Assembly: GCF_043729335.1 (NCBI RefSeq)
Contig: NZ_JAYTLQ010000054.1
Coordinates: forward strand, 72,726 to 136,725
Direction: 5' to 3'
DNA from: Crenothrix sp043729335
GTDB taxonomy: Bacteria > Pseudomonadota > Gammaproteobacteria > Methylococcales > Methylomonadaceae
Length of the DNA: 64,000 nt
How positions within the stretch are numbered: position 1 is the stretch's first letter; every line of letters starts with the position of its first letter. Of the stretch, positions 53,047 through 62,278 are shown in pieces. A program made the translations under genes and the position numbers. The notes beneath the pieces are model-generated. The model was given only the letters and a program-made list of their open reading frames with translations, did not search any database and was not told where the DNA came from.

Positions 53047-53931
53047 TTGGTATCGGTAGCGCTTAAAGATCGAATCATCGATCGCTTAACACAATATGGG
53101 GTATTAGCTCGACTTAATAAACCCATTGGTATTTTAATCTTATTATGGCCGGCACTGTGGGCATTATGGGTTGCCAGTGACGGCAAGCCCGATCTGCTGG
53201 TGTTAACCGTGATTTGCCTGGGTGTGATATTAATGCGTTCAGCGGGCTGTGTGATTAACGACTATGCCGACCGCGATTTTGATCCGCATGTAGAGCGCAC
53301 TAAACAACGCCCCATTGCAGCGGGCAAAGTCACTCCCAAAGAAGCACTGATTGTGTTTGTGGCGATGTGTTTGTGTGCGTTTGCTTTGGTATTGTTACTG
53401 AATATCTACACCATTTTGCTATCTTTTGTTGCGGCATTTCTGGCGGCCAGCTACCCGTTCATGAAGCGTTATACCCAATTACCGCAGGCATATTTGGGGA
53501 TTGCTTTCGGCTTTGCGGTCCCCATGGCATTTTCGGCACAAACCAACAGTATTCCTGCCATTGCCTGGGTTATGTATCTGGCGGTAGTGCTGTGGGCTTT
53601 AGTCTATGACACTATGTATGCCATGGTAGATAAAGACGATGATTTAAAAATAGGGATTAAATCAACAGCCATTTTATTTGGTGATTATGACCGTCATATT
53701 ATGGCTGTGTTACAGTTAATCATTTTGGGATTACTGATAAGCGTTGGGCACATGGCACAATTAGGCGCTTTTTATTATAGCGGACTTTTGGTGGCCGCCG
53801 GTTTGTCGGTGTATCAGCAACAACTCATATTGCATCGTGAAAAAGCCTTGTGTTTCAAAGCATTTTTAAATAACAATTGGTTTGGTATGGCGATTTTTGT
53901 TGGTTTATTGCTGGATTATTTACTACGCTGA
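53047..53931 (+). CDS. ubiA: 4-hydroxybenzoate polyprenyltransferase
   Basis: A 294-residue membrane prenyltransferase that joins a polyprenyl chain to 4-hydroxybenzoate in ubiquinone synthesis. The two Asp-rich motifs for Mg-diphosphate are SAGCVINDYADRDFD and VYDTMYAMVDKDDD. Several hydrophobic helices fit the family (for example IGILILLWPALWALWVA and LIILGLLISVGHMA). The start is TTG at 53047 with AAGGTG five bases upstream. A TATAAT box lies at 52999-53004. Its partner chorismate lyase gene is not adjacent. Confidence 0.93.
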   Translation: MVSVALKDRIIDRLTQYGVLARLNKPIGILILLWPALWALWVASDGKPDLLVLTVICLGVILMRSAGCVINDYADRDFDPHVERTKQRPIAAGKVTPKEALIVFVAMCLCAFALVLLLNIYTILLSFVAAFLAASYPFMKRYTQLPQAYLGIAFGFAVPMAFSAQTNSIPAIAWVMYLAVVLWALVYDTMYAMVDKDDDLKIGIKSTAILFGDYDRHIMAVLQLIILGLLISVGHMAQLGAFYYSGLLVAAGLSVYQQQLILHREKALCFKAFLNNNWFGMAIFVGLLLDYLLR

Positions 53932-54005
53932 AACGTTTAGTTTTTCGCCCTGGAAAAGAATTTTTCCTCATCTTGTATTATTTACTATAAAGCAGTCTAT
54001 TCTTT

Positions 54006-54902
54006 ATGTTGCCGAAACTGCTTAGCCTTGAAAATACCTTTAAGCCATCATTACTCGTTCAAATAAACGATGTACGCTTTAATCAACATCAAGTTGAGCT
54101 GTGGATTAAGCGCGACGATTTATTGCATCCCATTATTTCCGGAAACAAGTGGCGCAAGCTGAAATACAGCCTGGATCATGCCTTATCCTTAGGAACAGAT
54201 ACCGTTATCAGCATGGGCGGCATGTATTCCAACCATTTGCATGCCTTAGCGTATATCGGCAAGATATTGGGCCTAAAAACGATAGGTCTTGTGCGCGGCG
54301 AGCAGCCTTTGATATTAACCCCAACTTTACGCGACGTGCAGGATTGGGGAATGACATTAAAGTTTGTTTCACGTACCGACTACAGAGCCTTGAGGCAATA
54401 CCAAGATTTTGATAGTTTTCCGGATTTAAAGCCCGCTCAGTATTGGTTGCCAGAAGGTGGCGCACAAGTATTCGCTTTAAAAGGCGTGGCAGAGTTAGTA
54501 CACGAAATCAACATAGCCTACGATACGCTTTGCGTGCCCTGTGGCACAGGCGCTACGTTGGCGGGGATGGCGGCGGCAGTGCCTGACAATGTTTCGGTGA
54601 TTGGTTTTGCAGCGTTAAAAAATGCCGAATTTTTACGTACAGATGTTGCCGCATTATTGGCGCAACCGCTTAATAATTGGCACATAAACCTGGCTTATCA
54701 CTTTGGTGGTTTTGCCCAAAAAGATGCTTCATTAACCGCGTTTATTGAAGATTTTAAATTACAGCATAAGATTTCTCTCGAACCTGTTTATACCGGCAAA
54801 ATGATGTATGCACTCTATGATTTGCTTCAAAAAGGATATTTTAAGCCAGGGCATCGTATTATTGCCGTTCATACGGGCGGGCTACAAGGAAACAGGAAAT
54901 AA
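54006..54902 (+). CDS. PLP enzyme of the ACC deaminase / D-cysteine desulfhydrase family
   Basis: A 298-residue fold-type II PLP enzyme. The PLP lysine is in HPIISGNKWRKLKYSLDHAL (about 47), and ISMGGMYSNHLHALAYIGKI and CVPCGTGATLAGMAAAVPDN are the substrate and phosphate loops. Members remove ammonia from 1-aminocyclopropane-1-carboxylate or H2S from D-cysteine; sequence alone does not decide. It is about 30 residues shorter than typical ACC deaminases. The next gene starts 3 bases after its stop, so they are coupled. Confidence 0.82.
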   Translation: MLPKLLSLENTFKPSLLVQINDVRFNQHQVELWIKRDDLLHPIISGNKWRKLKYSLDHALSLGTDTVISMGGMYSNHLHALAYIGKILGLKTIGLVRGEQPLILTPTLRDVQDWGMTLKFVSRTDYRALRQYQDFDSFPDLKPAQYWLPEGGAQVFALKGVAELVHEINIAYDTLCVPCGTGATLAGMAAAVPDNVSVIGFAALKNAEFLRTDVAALLAQPLNNWHINLAYHFGGFAQKDASLTAFIEDFKLQHKISLEPVYTGKMMYALYDLLQKGYFKPGHRIIAVHTGGLQGNRK

Positions 54903-54905
54903 GCC

Positions 54906-55589
54906 ATGAATAGAATATTAGAACCGGAGTTGATGGAAGATGAAGATCAGGTAAAAGCCTATGCCGAAGCTGATTTTGATATTCCGCATAACCAATTTAT
55001 TACCCGCTTAGACCATTTTATTAATGGCGCGCAGTTTGGCGGCGTAGCTTTAGACTTAGGCTGTGGGCCGGGCGATATCAGTTGTCGATTTGCCAGCGCG
55101 TATCCTCTTAGTAAAATCCATGCCGTCGATGGCTCTGAAGCAATGATTCACTTTGCCAGACAACAAACCCCGGACGATGTTAATCGACGCATACGTTTTA
55201 TCTTAGGCATGTTACCTGATGTGATGTTACCGCAGTTAAGTTACGAGCTTATTTTCAGCAATAGCCTATTGCACCACTTGTATGATCCTCAAGTGTTGTG
55301 GCAGGTGATAAAAAAATATTCCAAACCGGGAACTCATATTATTATTATGGATCTCTTACGCCCTGACAACATTGAATCTGCACACGCTTTAGTGAGTACT
55401 TACGCCGGAAACGAACCGGAAATTTTGCAGCGTGATTTTTATAATTCCTTGCTGGCAGCGTTTACACTGGCTGAAATCAAACAACAACTCAAGCATGCAG
55501 CGTTAGATTTGAGCGTTGAGCAAATAAGCGATAGACATGTTTTTATTTCAGGTGTTATACCTGGCGCATATTTTAATAAATGGACATAA
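54906..55589 (+). CDS. Class I SAM-dependent methyltransferase
   Basis: A 227-residue Rossmann-fold methyltransferase. The SAM-binding motif is GVALDLGCGPGDISCRFASA (about 48-67), followed by KIHAVDGSEAMIHFARQQT (acidic loop) and YELIFSNSLLHHLYDPQVLW (motif IV region). The acceptor is unknown; a C-terminal extension (LVSTYAGNEPEILQRDFYNS) is typical of small-molecule enzymes. It is coupled to the PLP enzyme upstream and to ppk directly after its stop. Confidence 0.83.
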   Translation: MNRILEPELMEDEDQVKAYAEADFDIPHNQFITRLDHFINGAQFGGVALDLGCGPGDISCRFASAYPLSKIHAVDGSEAMIHFARQQTPDDVNRRIRFILGMLPDVMLPQLSYELIFSNSLLHHLYDPQVLWQVIKKYSKPGTHIIIMDLLRPDNIESAHALVSTYAGNEPEILQRDFYNSLLAAFTLAEIKQQLKHAALDLSVEQISDRHVFISGVIPGAYFNKWT

Positions 55590-55590
55590 A

Positions 55591-57681
55591 ATGTTAGCAA
55601 ATGAAATAAATGAAGTGATTGATCTGCAAAAACCTGAGTTTTATATTAATCGTGAATTAAGCTTACTGGCCTTTAATAAGCGCGTGTTGGCTCAAGCCCG
55701 TAATGAAGCGGTGCCGCTTTTAGAACGGCTTAATTACCTGTGTATTTCAAGCTCCAATTTAGATGAATTTTATGAAGTCAGGGTAGCCAGCTTGATACAA
55801 ATGGCTGAAATTGACCCTAAAGCACTGAGTCAAGATGGCCTAACTATCAATGAGCAGCTTGACGCAATTGCTGTTGATGCGCATCTTTTGGTGGCCGAAC
55901 AATATGAGATTCTTAACCAAGTACTTATTCCTGAACTCGCTAAAGAAGATATCCGCTTTATTCGTCGTAACGAATGGACCGCAAGCCAACACCGATGGCT
56001 GGAGCATTATTTTAACGAAGAATTATTACCGATTTTAACCCCTGTCGGTCTTGATTCGGCGCACCCTTTTCCTAGAATACTCAATAAAAGTTTAAATTTT
56101 ATTATTTCTTTACTGGGTAAGGATGCCTTTGGCAGAAACAGGGGTAGAGCTATTTTACAAGCACCACGATCGTTGCCACGTGTTGTACACTTACCGGCTA
56201 ATGAAACTGACAGTGGCCCCCATGATTTTGTGTTTTTATCTTCGATCATCCACGCTTTTGTGGGTGAGTTATTTAATGGCATGGCCATTAAAAGCTGCTA
56301 TCAATTTAGAGTGACCCGCAACAGTGATTTATTTGTCGATGATGATGCGATTGATGATTTGTTATTGGCTGTACAAGGCGAATTGGCCATGCGTAACTAT
56401 GGCGATGAAGTGCGTTTAGAAGTGGATGCGCATTGTCCAGAAGAGACCATCGGTTATTTGCTAGATCGTTTTGATATGAATCGGGATCGATTATTTTTAG
56501 TGGACGGCCCCGTCAATCTTGGCAGAGTACAGGATATGATTACTTTGGTTCAGCGCCCTGATCTTAAGTTTACTGAATTTAAACCCACCACGCCTTTTCA
56601 AATGGCCGGCAAAAAAGATTTATTTTTAGCCATTAAGCGCCACGATATTTTGTTGTACCATCCATTTGAGTCCTTCGCGCCCGTCGTCGAATTTGTGCGC
56701 CAGGCGGCAATAGCGCCTGATGTGTTAGCCATTAAGCAGACACTTTACCGTACCGGTGCGGATTCTCCCATTGTCAACGCATTGATTAAAGCGGCCAGAG
56801 CCGGCAAAGAAGTCACTGTCGTTATCGAGTTACGTGCACGCTTTGATGAAAAAGATAACATAGGCTTGGCGGCAAAATTACAAGAAGCTGCCGTGCATGT
56901 GGTGTATGGTGTTGTAGGTTATAAAACCCACGCCAAAATGTGTCTAGTATTAAAACGAGAAGGCAAGGAGCTGCGTAATTATGTGCATTTAGGTACCGGT
57001 AACTACCACCCTAAAACAGCATTGTTATATACCGATTATGGCTTATTCTCTTGCGATAAAGCCTTAGGTGAAGATGTGCGGCGAGTATTTGCCCAGTTAA
57101 CCAGCTTAGGCAAAGTCACCAAATTAAACAAGCTGTTACAATCACCGTTTACTTTGCACAGCGGCTTGGTGGAAAAAATTGACCGGGAAATTAATCATGC
57201 CAACCAAGGGAAATTTGCACAAATTATTATTAAAGTAAACGCCGTAGTGGAAGAGCAGATCATTCAAGCGCTTTACCGAGCTTCACAAGCCGGTGTGCAG
57301 GTTAAATTGATAGTTCGGGGTATTTGCTGTTTAAGGCCGGGCATACCTGGAGTATCTGAAAACATAGAAGTGCGTTCTATCATCGGCCGGTTTTTAGAAC
57401 ACGCCCGCATTTACGCTTTTGAAAATGACAGCAACCGCGAAGTTTTTGCTTCCAGTGCCGATCTAATGAACCGTAACTTATTCCAACGGGTAGAAATTTG
57501 TTTTCCAATTGAAAGCAAAAAATTACACAAACGTATTTTACATGACCTGGATTTGTACTTAAAAGATAATACCCAGGCGTGGCTATTACAATCTGATGGC
57601 AGTTATAATCCTATAGAAAGAGCCGAAAATGAGCCGCCTATCCAAGCCCAAACCCTATTTTTACAGGAGCTACATGTCTGA
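55591..57681 (+). CDS. ppk: Polyphosphate kinase 1
   Basis: A 696-residue enzyme that makes polyphosphate from ATP at the inner membrane. The start at 55591 is used because GGA lies six bases upstream and it falls right after the methyltransferase stop; a longer frame to 55537 overlaps that gene. The order is: N-terminal domain from YINRELSLLAFNKRVLAQAR; H domain; then two PLD-like catalytic domains with GYKTHAKMCLVLKREGK (the phospho-His) and the second His in RFLEHARIYAFENDSN. LGTGNYHPKTALLYTDYGLF is also conserved. Length matches PPK1. The stop overlaps the start of def by one base (TGATG). Confidence 0.93.
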   Translation: MLANEINEVIDLQKPEFYINRELSLLAFNKRVLAQARNEAVPLLERLNYLCISSSNLDEFYEVRVASLIQMAEIDPKALSQDGLTINEQLDAIAVDAHLLVAEQYEILNQVLIPELAKEDIRFIRRNEWTASQHRWLEHYFNEELLPILTPVGLDSAHPFPRILNKSLNFIISLLGKDAFGRNRGRAILQAPRSLPRVVHLPANETDSGPHDFVFLSSIIHAFVGELFNGMAIKSCYQFRVTRNSDLFVDDDAIDDLLLAVQGELAMRNYGDEVRLEVDAHCPEETIGYLLDRFDMNRDRLFLVDGPVNLGRVQDMITLVQRPDLKFTEFKPTTPFQMAGKKDLFLAIKRHDILLYHPFESFAPVVEFVRQAAIAPDVLAIKQTLYRTGADSPIVNALIKAARAGKEVTVVIELRARFDEKDNIGLAAKLQEAAVHVVYGVVGYKTHAKMCLVLKREGKELRNYVHLGTGNYHPKTALLYTDYGLFSCDKALGEDVRRVFAQLTSLGKVTKLNKLLQSPFTLHSGLVEKIDREINHANQGKFAQIIIKVNAVVEEQIIQALYRASQAGVQVKLIVRGICCLRPGIPGVSENIEVRSIIGRFLEHARIYAFENDSNREVFASSADLMNRNLFQRVEICFPIESKKLHKRILHDLDLYLKDNTQAWLLQSDGSYNPIERAENEPPIQAQTLFLQELHV

Positions 57682-58208
57682 TGAACACATCAAACAGCTA
57701 TGAAATCGCCCAATTAGGCGCGCAGGTACTCAGACAAATGGCCATTAGCGTACCTGATGTTCACGATGCTGATATTCAACAACTGATCAAAGACATGCAA
57801 ACAGCATTGTCAGCGAGTGAAGGTGTGGGGCTAGCGGCTCCGCAAATCGGCGTCTCCAAGTGCATTATTATTGTCGCTTCCAAGCCTACGCGCCGCTATC
57901 CTTGTGCGCCCCTGATGGAAGCTACCGTTATGATCAACCCATCTTTTGAGATTTTGTCTGCTACTACCGAGAAAGACTGGGAAGGCTGTTTGAGCATTCC
58001 AGGTATTCGCGCGCTGGTACCACGTTATACCCATATCATGGCTCACTATACGGACATACAAGGCATTGGCGTTACGTTACCCATGGAAGGCTTTGTTGCC
58101 AGAGTGTTTCAGCATGAATTTGATCATCTGGAAGGTAAAGTATATTTGGATAAGGTTGAAAATAATACTGACATCATTTCTGAAAGTGAATATTTTAAAT
58201 TGCACTGA
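57681..58208 (+). CDS. def: Peptide deformylase
   Basis: A 175-residue metalloenzyme that removes the formyl group from nascent proteins. All three motifs are present: EGVGLAAPQIGV (GxGLAAPQ), WEGCLSIPGIRA (EGCLS, metal Cys) and FQHEFDHLEGKVYLD (HExxH, metal His and catalytic Glu). Length is normal. It shares a base with the ppk stop. This is a second-type location: def usually lies beside fmt, so another copy may exist elsewhere. Confidence 0.92.
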   Translation: MNTSNSYEIAQLGAQVLRQMAISVPDVHDADIQQLIKDMQTALSASEGVGLAAPQIGVSKCIIIVASKPTRRYPCAPLMEATVMINPSFEILSATTEKDWEGCLSIPGIRALVPRYTHIMAHYTDIQGIGVTLPMEGFVARVFQHEFDHLEGKVYLDKVENNTDIISESEYFKLH

Positions 58209-58395
58209 TTTTTAAAGACTATGTTTTAGCCTGCTCCAAGTATTGATCACGTAAAATCCGCCTCTCTAACTTGTGGCTCCTGCATTGTTAAACTAATATT
58301 AAGGCATACAGCAGGACGGTTCTATTTAGTGGATCCGGAGCCAGCAGCTATAACAAATCCTTGCGCTTAACCCTTCACTTTAAGGTGATCAATAC

Positions 58396-59094
58396 ATGTT
58401 AAAAAAAACCACCGTTCTTGTTCCTGCCTTGATGAGCTTCTTGTTAAGCGGTTGTGGAATACAACATTATCTGCAAAACAGGGATGCTAATTTAGTAGAG
58501 GAAAGTTACGATGCCACCGACAGATTACACAAAAAAATACTCCACAAAATACCTAAAAACTCTTTAATTGTTGTCAGCACTTTGTTAAATGTTGATAACT
58601 TAAATCAAACATCGTCATTTGGCCGCATAGTTTCCGATCAGATTGCTTCGGCATTTAACGGGTTAGGCTATCAAGTGATTGGTATGGAAATGCCGATAGA
58701 TTTGTTTGTGATGAAAGAAGGTGGACGCTTCCATTTGTCCGATGAAACCAAAGCCATGCTCAGGCATTATCATGCGGCTACATTACTGGGTGGCGTGTAT
58801 GCACCCGGCAAACATAATGGTTATGTGTCGCTGCGTATGGTTGATATCAACAGTAAAAATATTATTGCCTCCACTGATTTTGCCATACCTATGGGCCCTG
58901 ATGCAAAAATGCTGATGAAGCCTAAAAGTGTCGGGTCGGCGGATTTGCATCCATCCAACCCAGGCAGCGCACCTGTGGACAACATAGCGCCTTTAATTGA
59001 AGATAATAATCAACCCTTGAATCAAAATTATGTGCCCCGGTCAGAAGAAATCCCTGAACCTGACGCTAAGGACATGAATCAGGATATTAAGTAG
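58396..59094 (+). CDS. FlgO-like outer-membrane lipoprotein
   Basis: A 232-residue lipoprotein. The signal LVPALMSFLLSGCGIQ has a lipobox with Cys20, so it should be lipid-anchored. The core (SLIVVSTLLNVDNLNQTSSF, GRIVSDQIASAFNGLGYQVI and GVYAPGKHNGYVSLRMVDIN) matches the FlgO domain family, first found in flagellar outer-membrane proteins. The acidic Pro/Asn-rich C-terminal tail is unusual. No flagellar gene lies nearby, so flagellar involvement is not shown. Repeat copy D begins directly after the stop codon. Confidence 0.8.
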   Translation: MLKKTTVLVPALMSFLLSGCGIQHYLQNRDANLVEESYDATDRLHKKILHKIPKNSLIVVSTLLNVDNLNQTSSFGRIVSDQIASAFNGLGYQVIGMEMPIDLFVMKEGGRFHLSDETKAMLRHYHAATLLGGVYAPGKHNGYVSLRMVDINSKNIIASTDFAIPMGPDAKMLMKPKSVGSADLHPSNPGSAPVDNIAPLIEDNNQPLNQNYVPRSEEIPEPDAKDMNQDIK

Positions 59095-59214
59095 GGCTAC
59101 CGACTTAAGACGGGAAATCCGTTCGCCCTTGAGCTTGTCGAAGGGTTTGTGGCTCATGGTTCGACAAGCTCACCACGAACGGTTTTTAAACTGTCCCGTC
59201 TTAAGTGAGTAGCC
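59095..59214. repeat. MITE/REP-like element, copy D (best preserved)
   Basis: Ends GGCTACCGACTTAAGACGGG and CCCGTCTTAAGTGAGTAGCC are nearly perfect inverted repeats of about 22 bases. Inside, CCGTTCGCCCTTGAGCTTGT and GGTTCGACAAGCTCACCACG form a second, nested palindrome. It abuts the stop codon (TAG, 59092-59094) of the FlgO-like gene and lies about 70 bases from the end of ubiB, so it can terminate both convergent transcripts. Confidence 0.9.
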
Positions 59215-59284
59215 TTAGTAGCAACAGTTGTAGACAGCAAATTGCCGTTATTAAACCGCTGGTTTCCAATAGTAAAAAATGCAG

Positions 59285-60835
59285 CTACTGAAAAAATATT
59301 GCCCCGCCCACGACTAAGGCACTGAGCAACATTGCCCACAGGGTCAATTTATGATTGTTTTCCATTTGCAGCCGTAATAATTCCAGCTCTTTATTATGGG
59401 CTTCTGCGCGATGCTGCGCATTGGCTGCATTATCCAGCGCATTAAAAAGTAATCCTGGAATTTCTGGAAAATGTTCGGCAAATTGTGGAAACTGCTCGAT
59501 GAGCTTACTGATTTTAGCTTTAGGCCCCATGCGTTCATGAAACCATTTTTCCAGGAACGGTTTAGCGGTTTGCCATAAATCCAGCTCAGGGTAAAGTTGG
59601 CGGCCTAAGCCTTCAATATTGAGCAAGGTTTTTTGCAGTAATACTAACTGCGGCTGCACATGCATATCAAACTGGCGGGCGGTCTGGAACAATCTAAGCA
59701 ATAATTGCCCAAAAGAAATATCTTTAAGAGGCTTTTCAAATATCGGCTCACAAACGCTGCGGATAGCCGATTCAAATTCTTCTATACGCGTAGAACGGTG
59801 TACCCAGCCGGATTCAACGTGCATTTGCGCCACTTTCCGGTAATCTCGGTTAAAAAAAGCCAGGAAATTTTCGGCTAAATAACGTTGATCTGACAGCGAC
59901 AGTGAGCCGACAATCCCAAAATCAATAGCAATATATTTGCCCGGTAGATCGACAAAAATATTACCAGGATGCATATCGGCATGAAAAAAATTGTCTCGGA
60001 AAACCTGGGTAAAAAAGATTTCTACCCCACGTTCGGCAAGCAATTTAAAATCCGCGCCGCCTTCTCTAAGCTGGTCGATATTACCGACCGGAATACCATG
60101 CACCCGCTCCATCACCATGACTTTTTGCCGTGTTAACGCCCAGTGTATTTCAGGAATATACAAAATATCGGAGTTTTCAAAGTTACGGCGTAACTTGGAA
60201 GCATTGGCCGCTTCACGAACCAGATCCAACTCAGCCAGCGTGGTTTTTTCAAATTCTGCCACCACGTCCACAGCAGACAATCGCCGTGCGTCTGACCAGA
60301 ATCTTTCAGCAAAACGCGCCAGTTCGTACAGCAAACCGATGTCCGAGCGAATGCGTTCTTCAATATTAGGCCGCAGCACTTTAACCACGACTTGCTCACC
60401 GGTATGTAACACAGCAGCATGAACTTGCGCTATAGAAGCCGATGCTAAAGGCTGTGGATCAAACTCAGCGAAAGCTTCAGCAACCGACATTTCCAGTGCT
60501 TTTTCAATGATGCTAACAGACACATTATTAGGGAATGGCGGGACACGGTCTTGCAATTTAACCAACTCATCGGCAATATCGAGCGGCAATAAATCACGGC
60601 GCGTCGATAAAGCTTGGCCAAATTTCACATAAATGGGCCCTAAGTCTTCCAGTGTACGGCGAATTCTGACCGCGCGAGAGTCGGTATTGGTTTTACGCCA
60701 GTAATGCGGCGACAGCGCGGCCAGATAACGGATAGGCTTAAATAACGGGGTATTGAAGGCGATTTCATCCAAACCGTGCTGGATTAGAACCCAGTTAATA
60801 TGAAACAATCGCAGCAATAATTTAGGACGGATCAC
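59285..60835 (-). CDS. ubiB: UbiB, ABC1/ADCK-like protein kinase of ubiquinone synthesis
   Basis: A 516-residue atypical kinase-fold protein required for ubiquinone synthesis. The KxGQ motif is in GPIYVKFGQALSTRRDLLPL (about 69-88), SASIAQVHAAVLHTGEQVVV is the glycine-rich-like loop, and FFHADMHPGNIFVDLPGKY / IAIDFGIVGSLS form the catalytic part. The C terminus carries a membrane helix (LTLWAMLLSALVVGGAIFF). It is the third gene of the ubiE-ubiJ-ubiB cluster (60 bases after ubiJ), the same order as in E. coli. Confidence 0.94.
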   Translation of the reverse strand: MIRPKLLLRLFHINWVLIQHGLDEIAFNTPLFKPIRYLAALSPHYWRKTNTDSRAVRIRRTLEDLGPIYVKFGQALSTRRDLLPLDIADELVKLQDRVPPFPNNVSVSIIEKALEMSVAEAFAEFDPQPLASASIAQVHAAVLHTGEQVVVKVLRPNIEERIRSDIGLLYELARFAERFWSDARRLSAVDVVAEFEKTTLAELDLVREAANASKLRRNFENSDILYIPEIHWALTRQKVMVMERVHGIPVGNIDQLREGGADFKLLAERGVEIFFTQVFRDNFFHADMHPGNIFVDLPGKYIAIDFGIVGSLSLSDQRYLAENFLAFFNRDYRKVAQMHVESGWVHRSTRIEEFESAIRSVCEPIFEKPLKDISFGQLLLRLFQTARQFDMHVQPQLVLLQKTLLNIEGLGRQLYPELDLWQTAKPFLEKWFHERMGPKAKISKLIEQFPQFAEHFPEIPGLLFNALDNAANAQHRAEAHNKELELLRLQMENNHKLTLWAMLLSALVVGGAIFFQ

Positions 60836-60895
60836 GAGTTACCTTTAAGTGCGGGGAATGTTGTTGAGGCATAATTTGAAAAAAGACGCGTAGCG

Positions 60896-61522
60896 CTAAG
60901 GCTTAGTCTGCATGTGCAAAAAATCTTCCAAGCGTGCCAGCCGACTGTGCAATCTATCGGCATGGGTACGTAGCTCATCAATATGACGATAGTAAATGTC
61001 CAACTCTGCACCAGGCGGCAGATCGCGGGTTTCTTCTTGCAGAAATTCCGAGGTGTTTAAACGCAAGGTTTCCAAGGATTCTGCACCCCAACTTTGGCCA
61101 ACATGCACAATATGGGCAATATCGTGGGCGATCTTGTCCCCAGTAACACGGGCGAGATGGCTTTCCAGATTAATATCCAGCTTTGCGAATAATTCCTGAA
61201 AGCGTCGTCCGGTGTGCATATCGCCTTCTATTTTTATTTGCCCAGAAAACACCGTACGCATGGGATTTTTACTCAAGCCCATTAAACCGAATGCCCACAG
61301 CGAGCCGGTTAATGTGGTATCAGCAGGCTCGGTCACATGATCCAGCAATTGGATGGTATCGCTTGAGCAGCACAAATACGCAGTTTCGTTAAACGGCTGT
61401 ACGGTAATGGCGATAACTTTTCCGGCCAGCGGCGTTAAGACCGCGTCACGGTTTTCGCCCAGCGCCAAATAATGGTTGAGGGCAGTTTCCAGCGCACTGA
61501 ACAGCAAGGGTTTTATGGCCAT
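60896..61522 (-). CDS. ubiJ: Ubiquinone biosynthesis accessory factor UbiJ
   Basis: A 208-residue protein with an SCP2-type lipid-binding N-terminal domain (LLFSALETALNHYLALGENR, then VIAITVQPFNETAYLCCSSD and TTLTGSLWAFGLMGL). The C-terminal helical part (GAELDIYYRHIDELRTHADR) could form a coiled coil. UbiJ supports ubiquinone assembly by holding intermediates. It starts 1 base after ubiE, so they are coupled. Confidence 0.9.
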   Translation of the reverse strand: MAIKPLLFSALETALNHYLALGENRDAVLTPLAGKVIAITVQPFNETAYLCCSSDTIQLLDHVTEPADTTLTGSLWAFGLMGLSKNPMRTVFSGQIKIEGDMHTGRRFQELFAKLDINLESHLARVTGDKIAHDIAHIVHVGQSWGAESLETLRLNTSEFLQEETRDLPPGAELDIYYRHIDELRTHADRLHSRLARLEDFLHMQTKP

Positions 61523-61523
61523 G

Positions 61524-62270
61524 CTAAATCTTATAACCTCGGTGGATGGCGACGATGCCTTGGGTCATATTGTAATATTCGCAACGTTCAAAACCGGCAG
61601 CTTCCATCATGTTTTTCAGTTCATCCTGTTTAGGGTGCATACGGATGGATTCGGCCAGATAACGGTAGCTATCTTCATCTTTAGCGACAAATTTACCAAT
61701 TTTGGGCAGCAATTTGAAGGAATAAAAATCGTAGACTTTTTCGGTTATTTTGTCAGTTGGGTGCGAAAACTCCAAAACAATCAAACGACCACCGGGTTTT
61801 AATACCCGATACATAGAGCGCAAAGCCGCATCTTTATCGGTGACATTACGCAAACCAAAGGCGATGCACACGCAATCAAAGGTATCGTCCTCAAACGGCA
61901 AACATTCTGCGTTGACTTGTGCGTAACGCACGTTGCCGACCAAGCCTTTGTCAATCAAACGATCACGGCCCGTGCGCAGCATTTGCGCGTTGATATCGGC
62001 CAATACCACTTGGCCATCTTTGCCGACCCGCTGTTCAAACAGCACGGTTAAATCGCCGGTGCCACCAGCCAAATCCAATACGGTCTCATCTTTACGGACA
62101 TTGCTAAGTTGTACGGCAATACGCTTCCAGATACGGTGGATGCCGACTGACATCAAATCATTCATGATGTCGTAATTTTCTGCGACGGAATCAAATACGC
62201 CGCGCACCAGATTGACTTTATCCTTGCTATCAACCTGCTTAAAACCGAAATGTGTGGTGTTTGTTGTCAT
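61524..62270 (-). CDS. ubiE: Ubiquinone/menaquinone biosynthesis methyltransferase UbiE
   Basis: A 248-residue SAM-dependent C-methyltransferase of ubiquinone synthesis. Motifs are VAENYDIMNDLMSVGIHRIW (about 30-49), the SAM loop ETVLDLAGGTGDLTVLF, ADINAQMLRTGRDRLID and CVCIAFGLRNVTDKDAALRS. RCEYYNMTQGIVAIHRGYKI is the usual UbiE C terminus. It follows the DUF971 gene (8 bases) and precedes ubiJ. Confidence 0.95.
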   Translation of the reverse strand: MTTNTTHFGFKQVDSKDKVNLVRGVFDSVAENYDIMNDLMSVGIHRIWKRIAVQLSNVRKDETVLDLAGGTGDLTVLFEQRVGKDGQVVLADINAQMLRTGRDRLIDKGLVGNVRYAQVNAECLPFEDDTFDCVCIAFGLRNVTDKDAALRSMYRVLKPGGRLIVLEFSHPTDKITEKVYDFYSFKLLPKIGKFVAKDEDSYRYLAESIRMHPKQDELKNMMEAAGFERCEYYNMTQGIVAIHRGYKI

Positions 62271-62278
62271 GGTTTACC

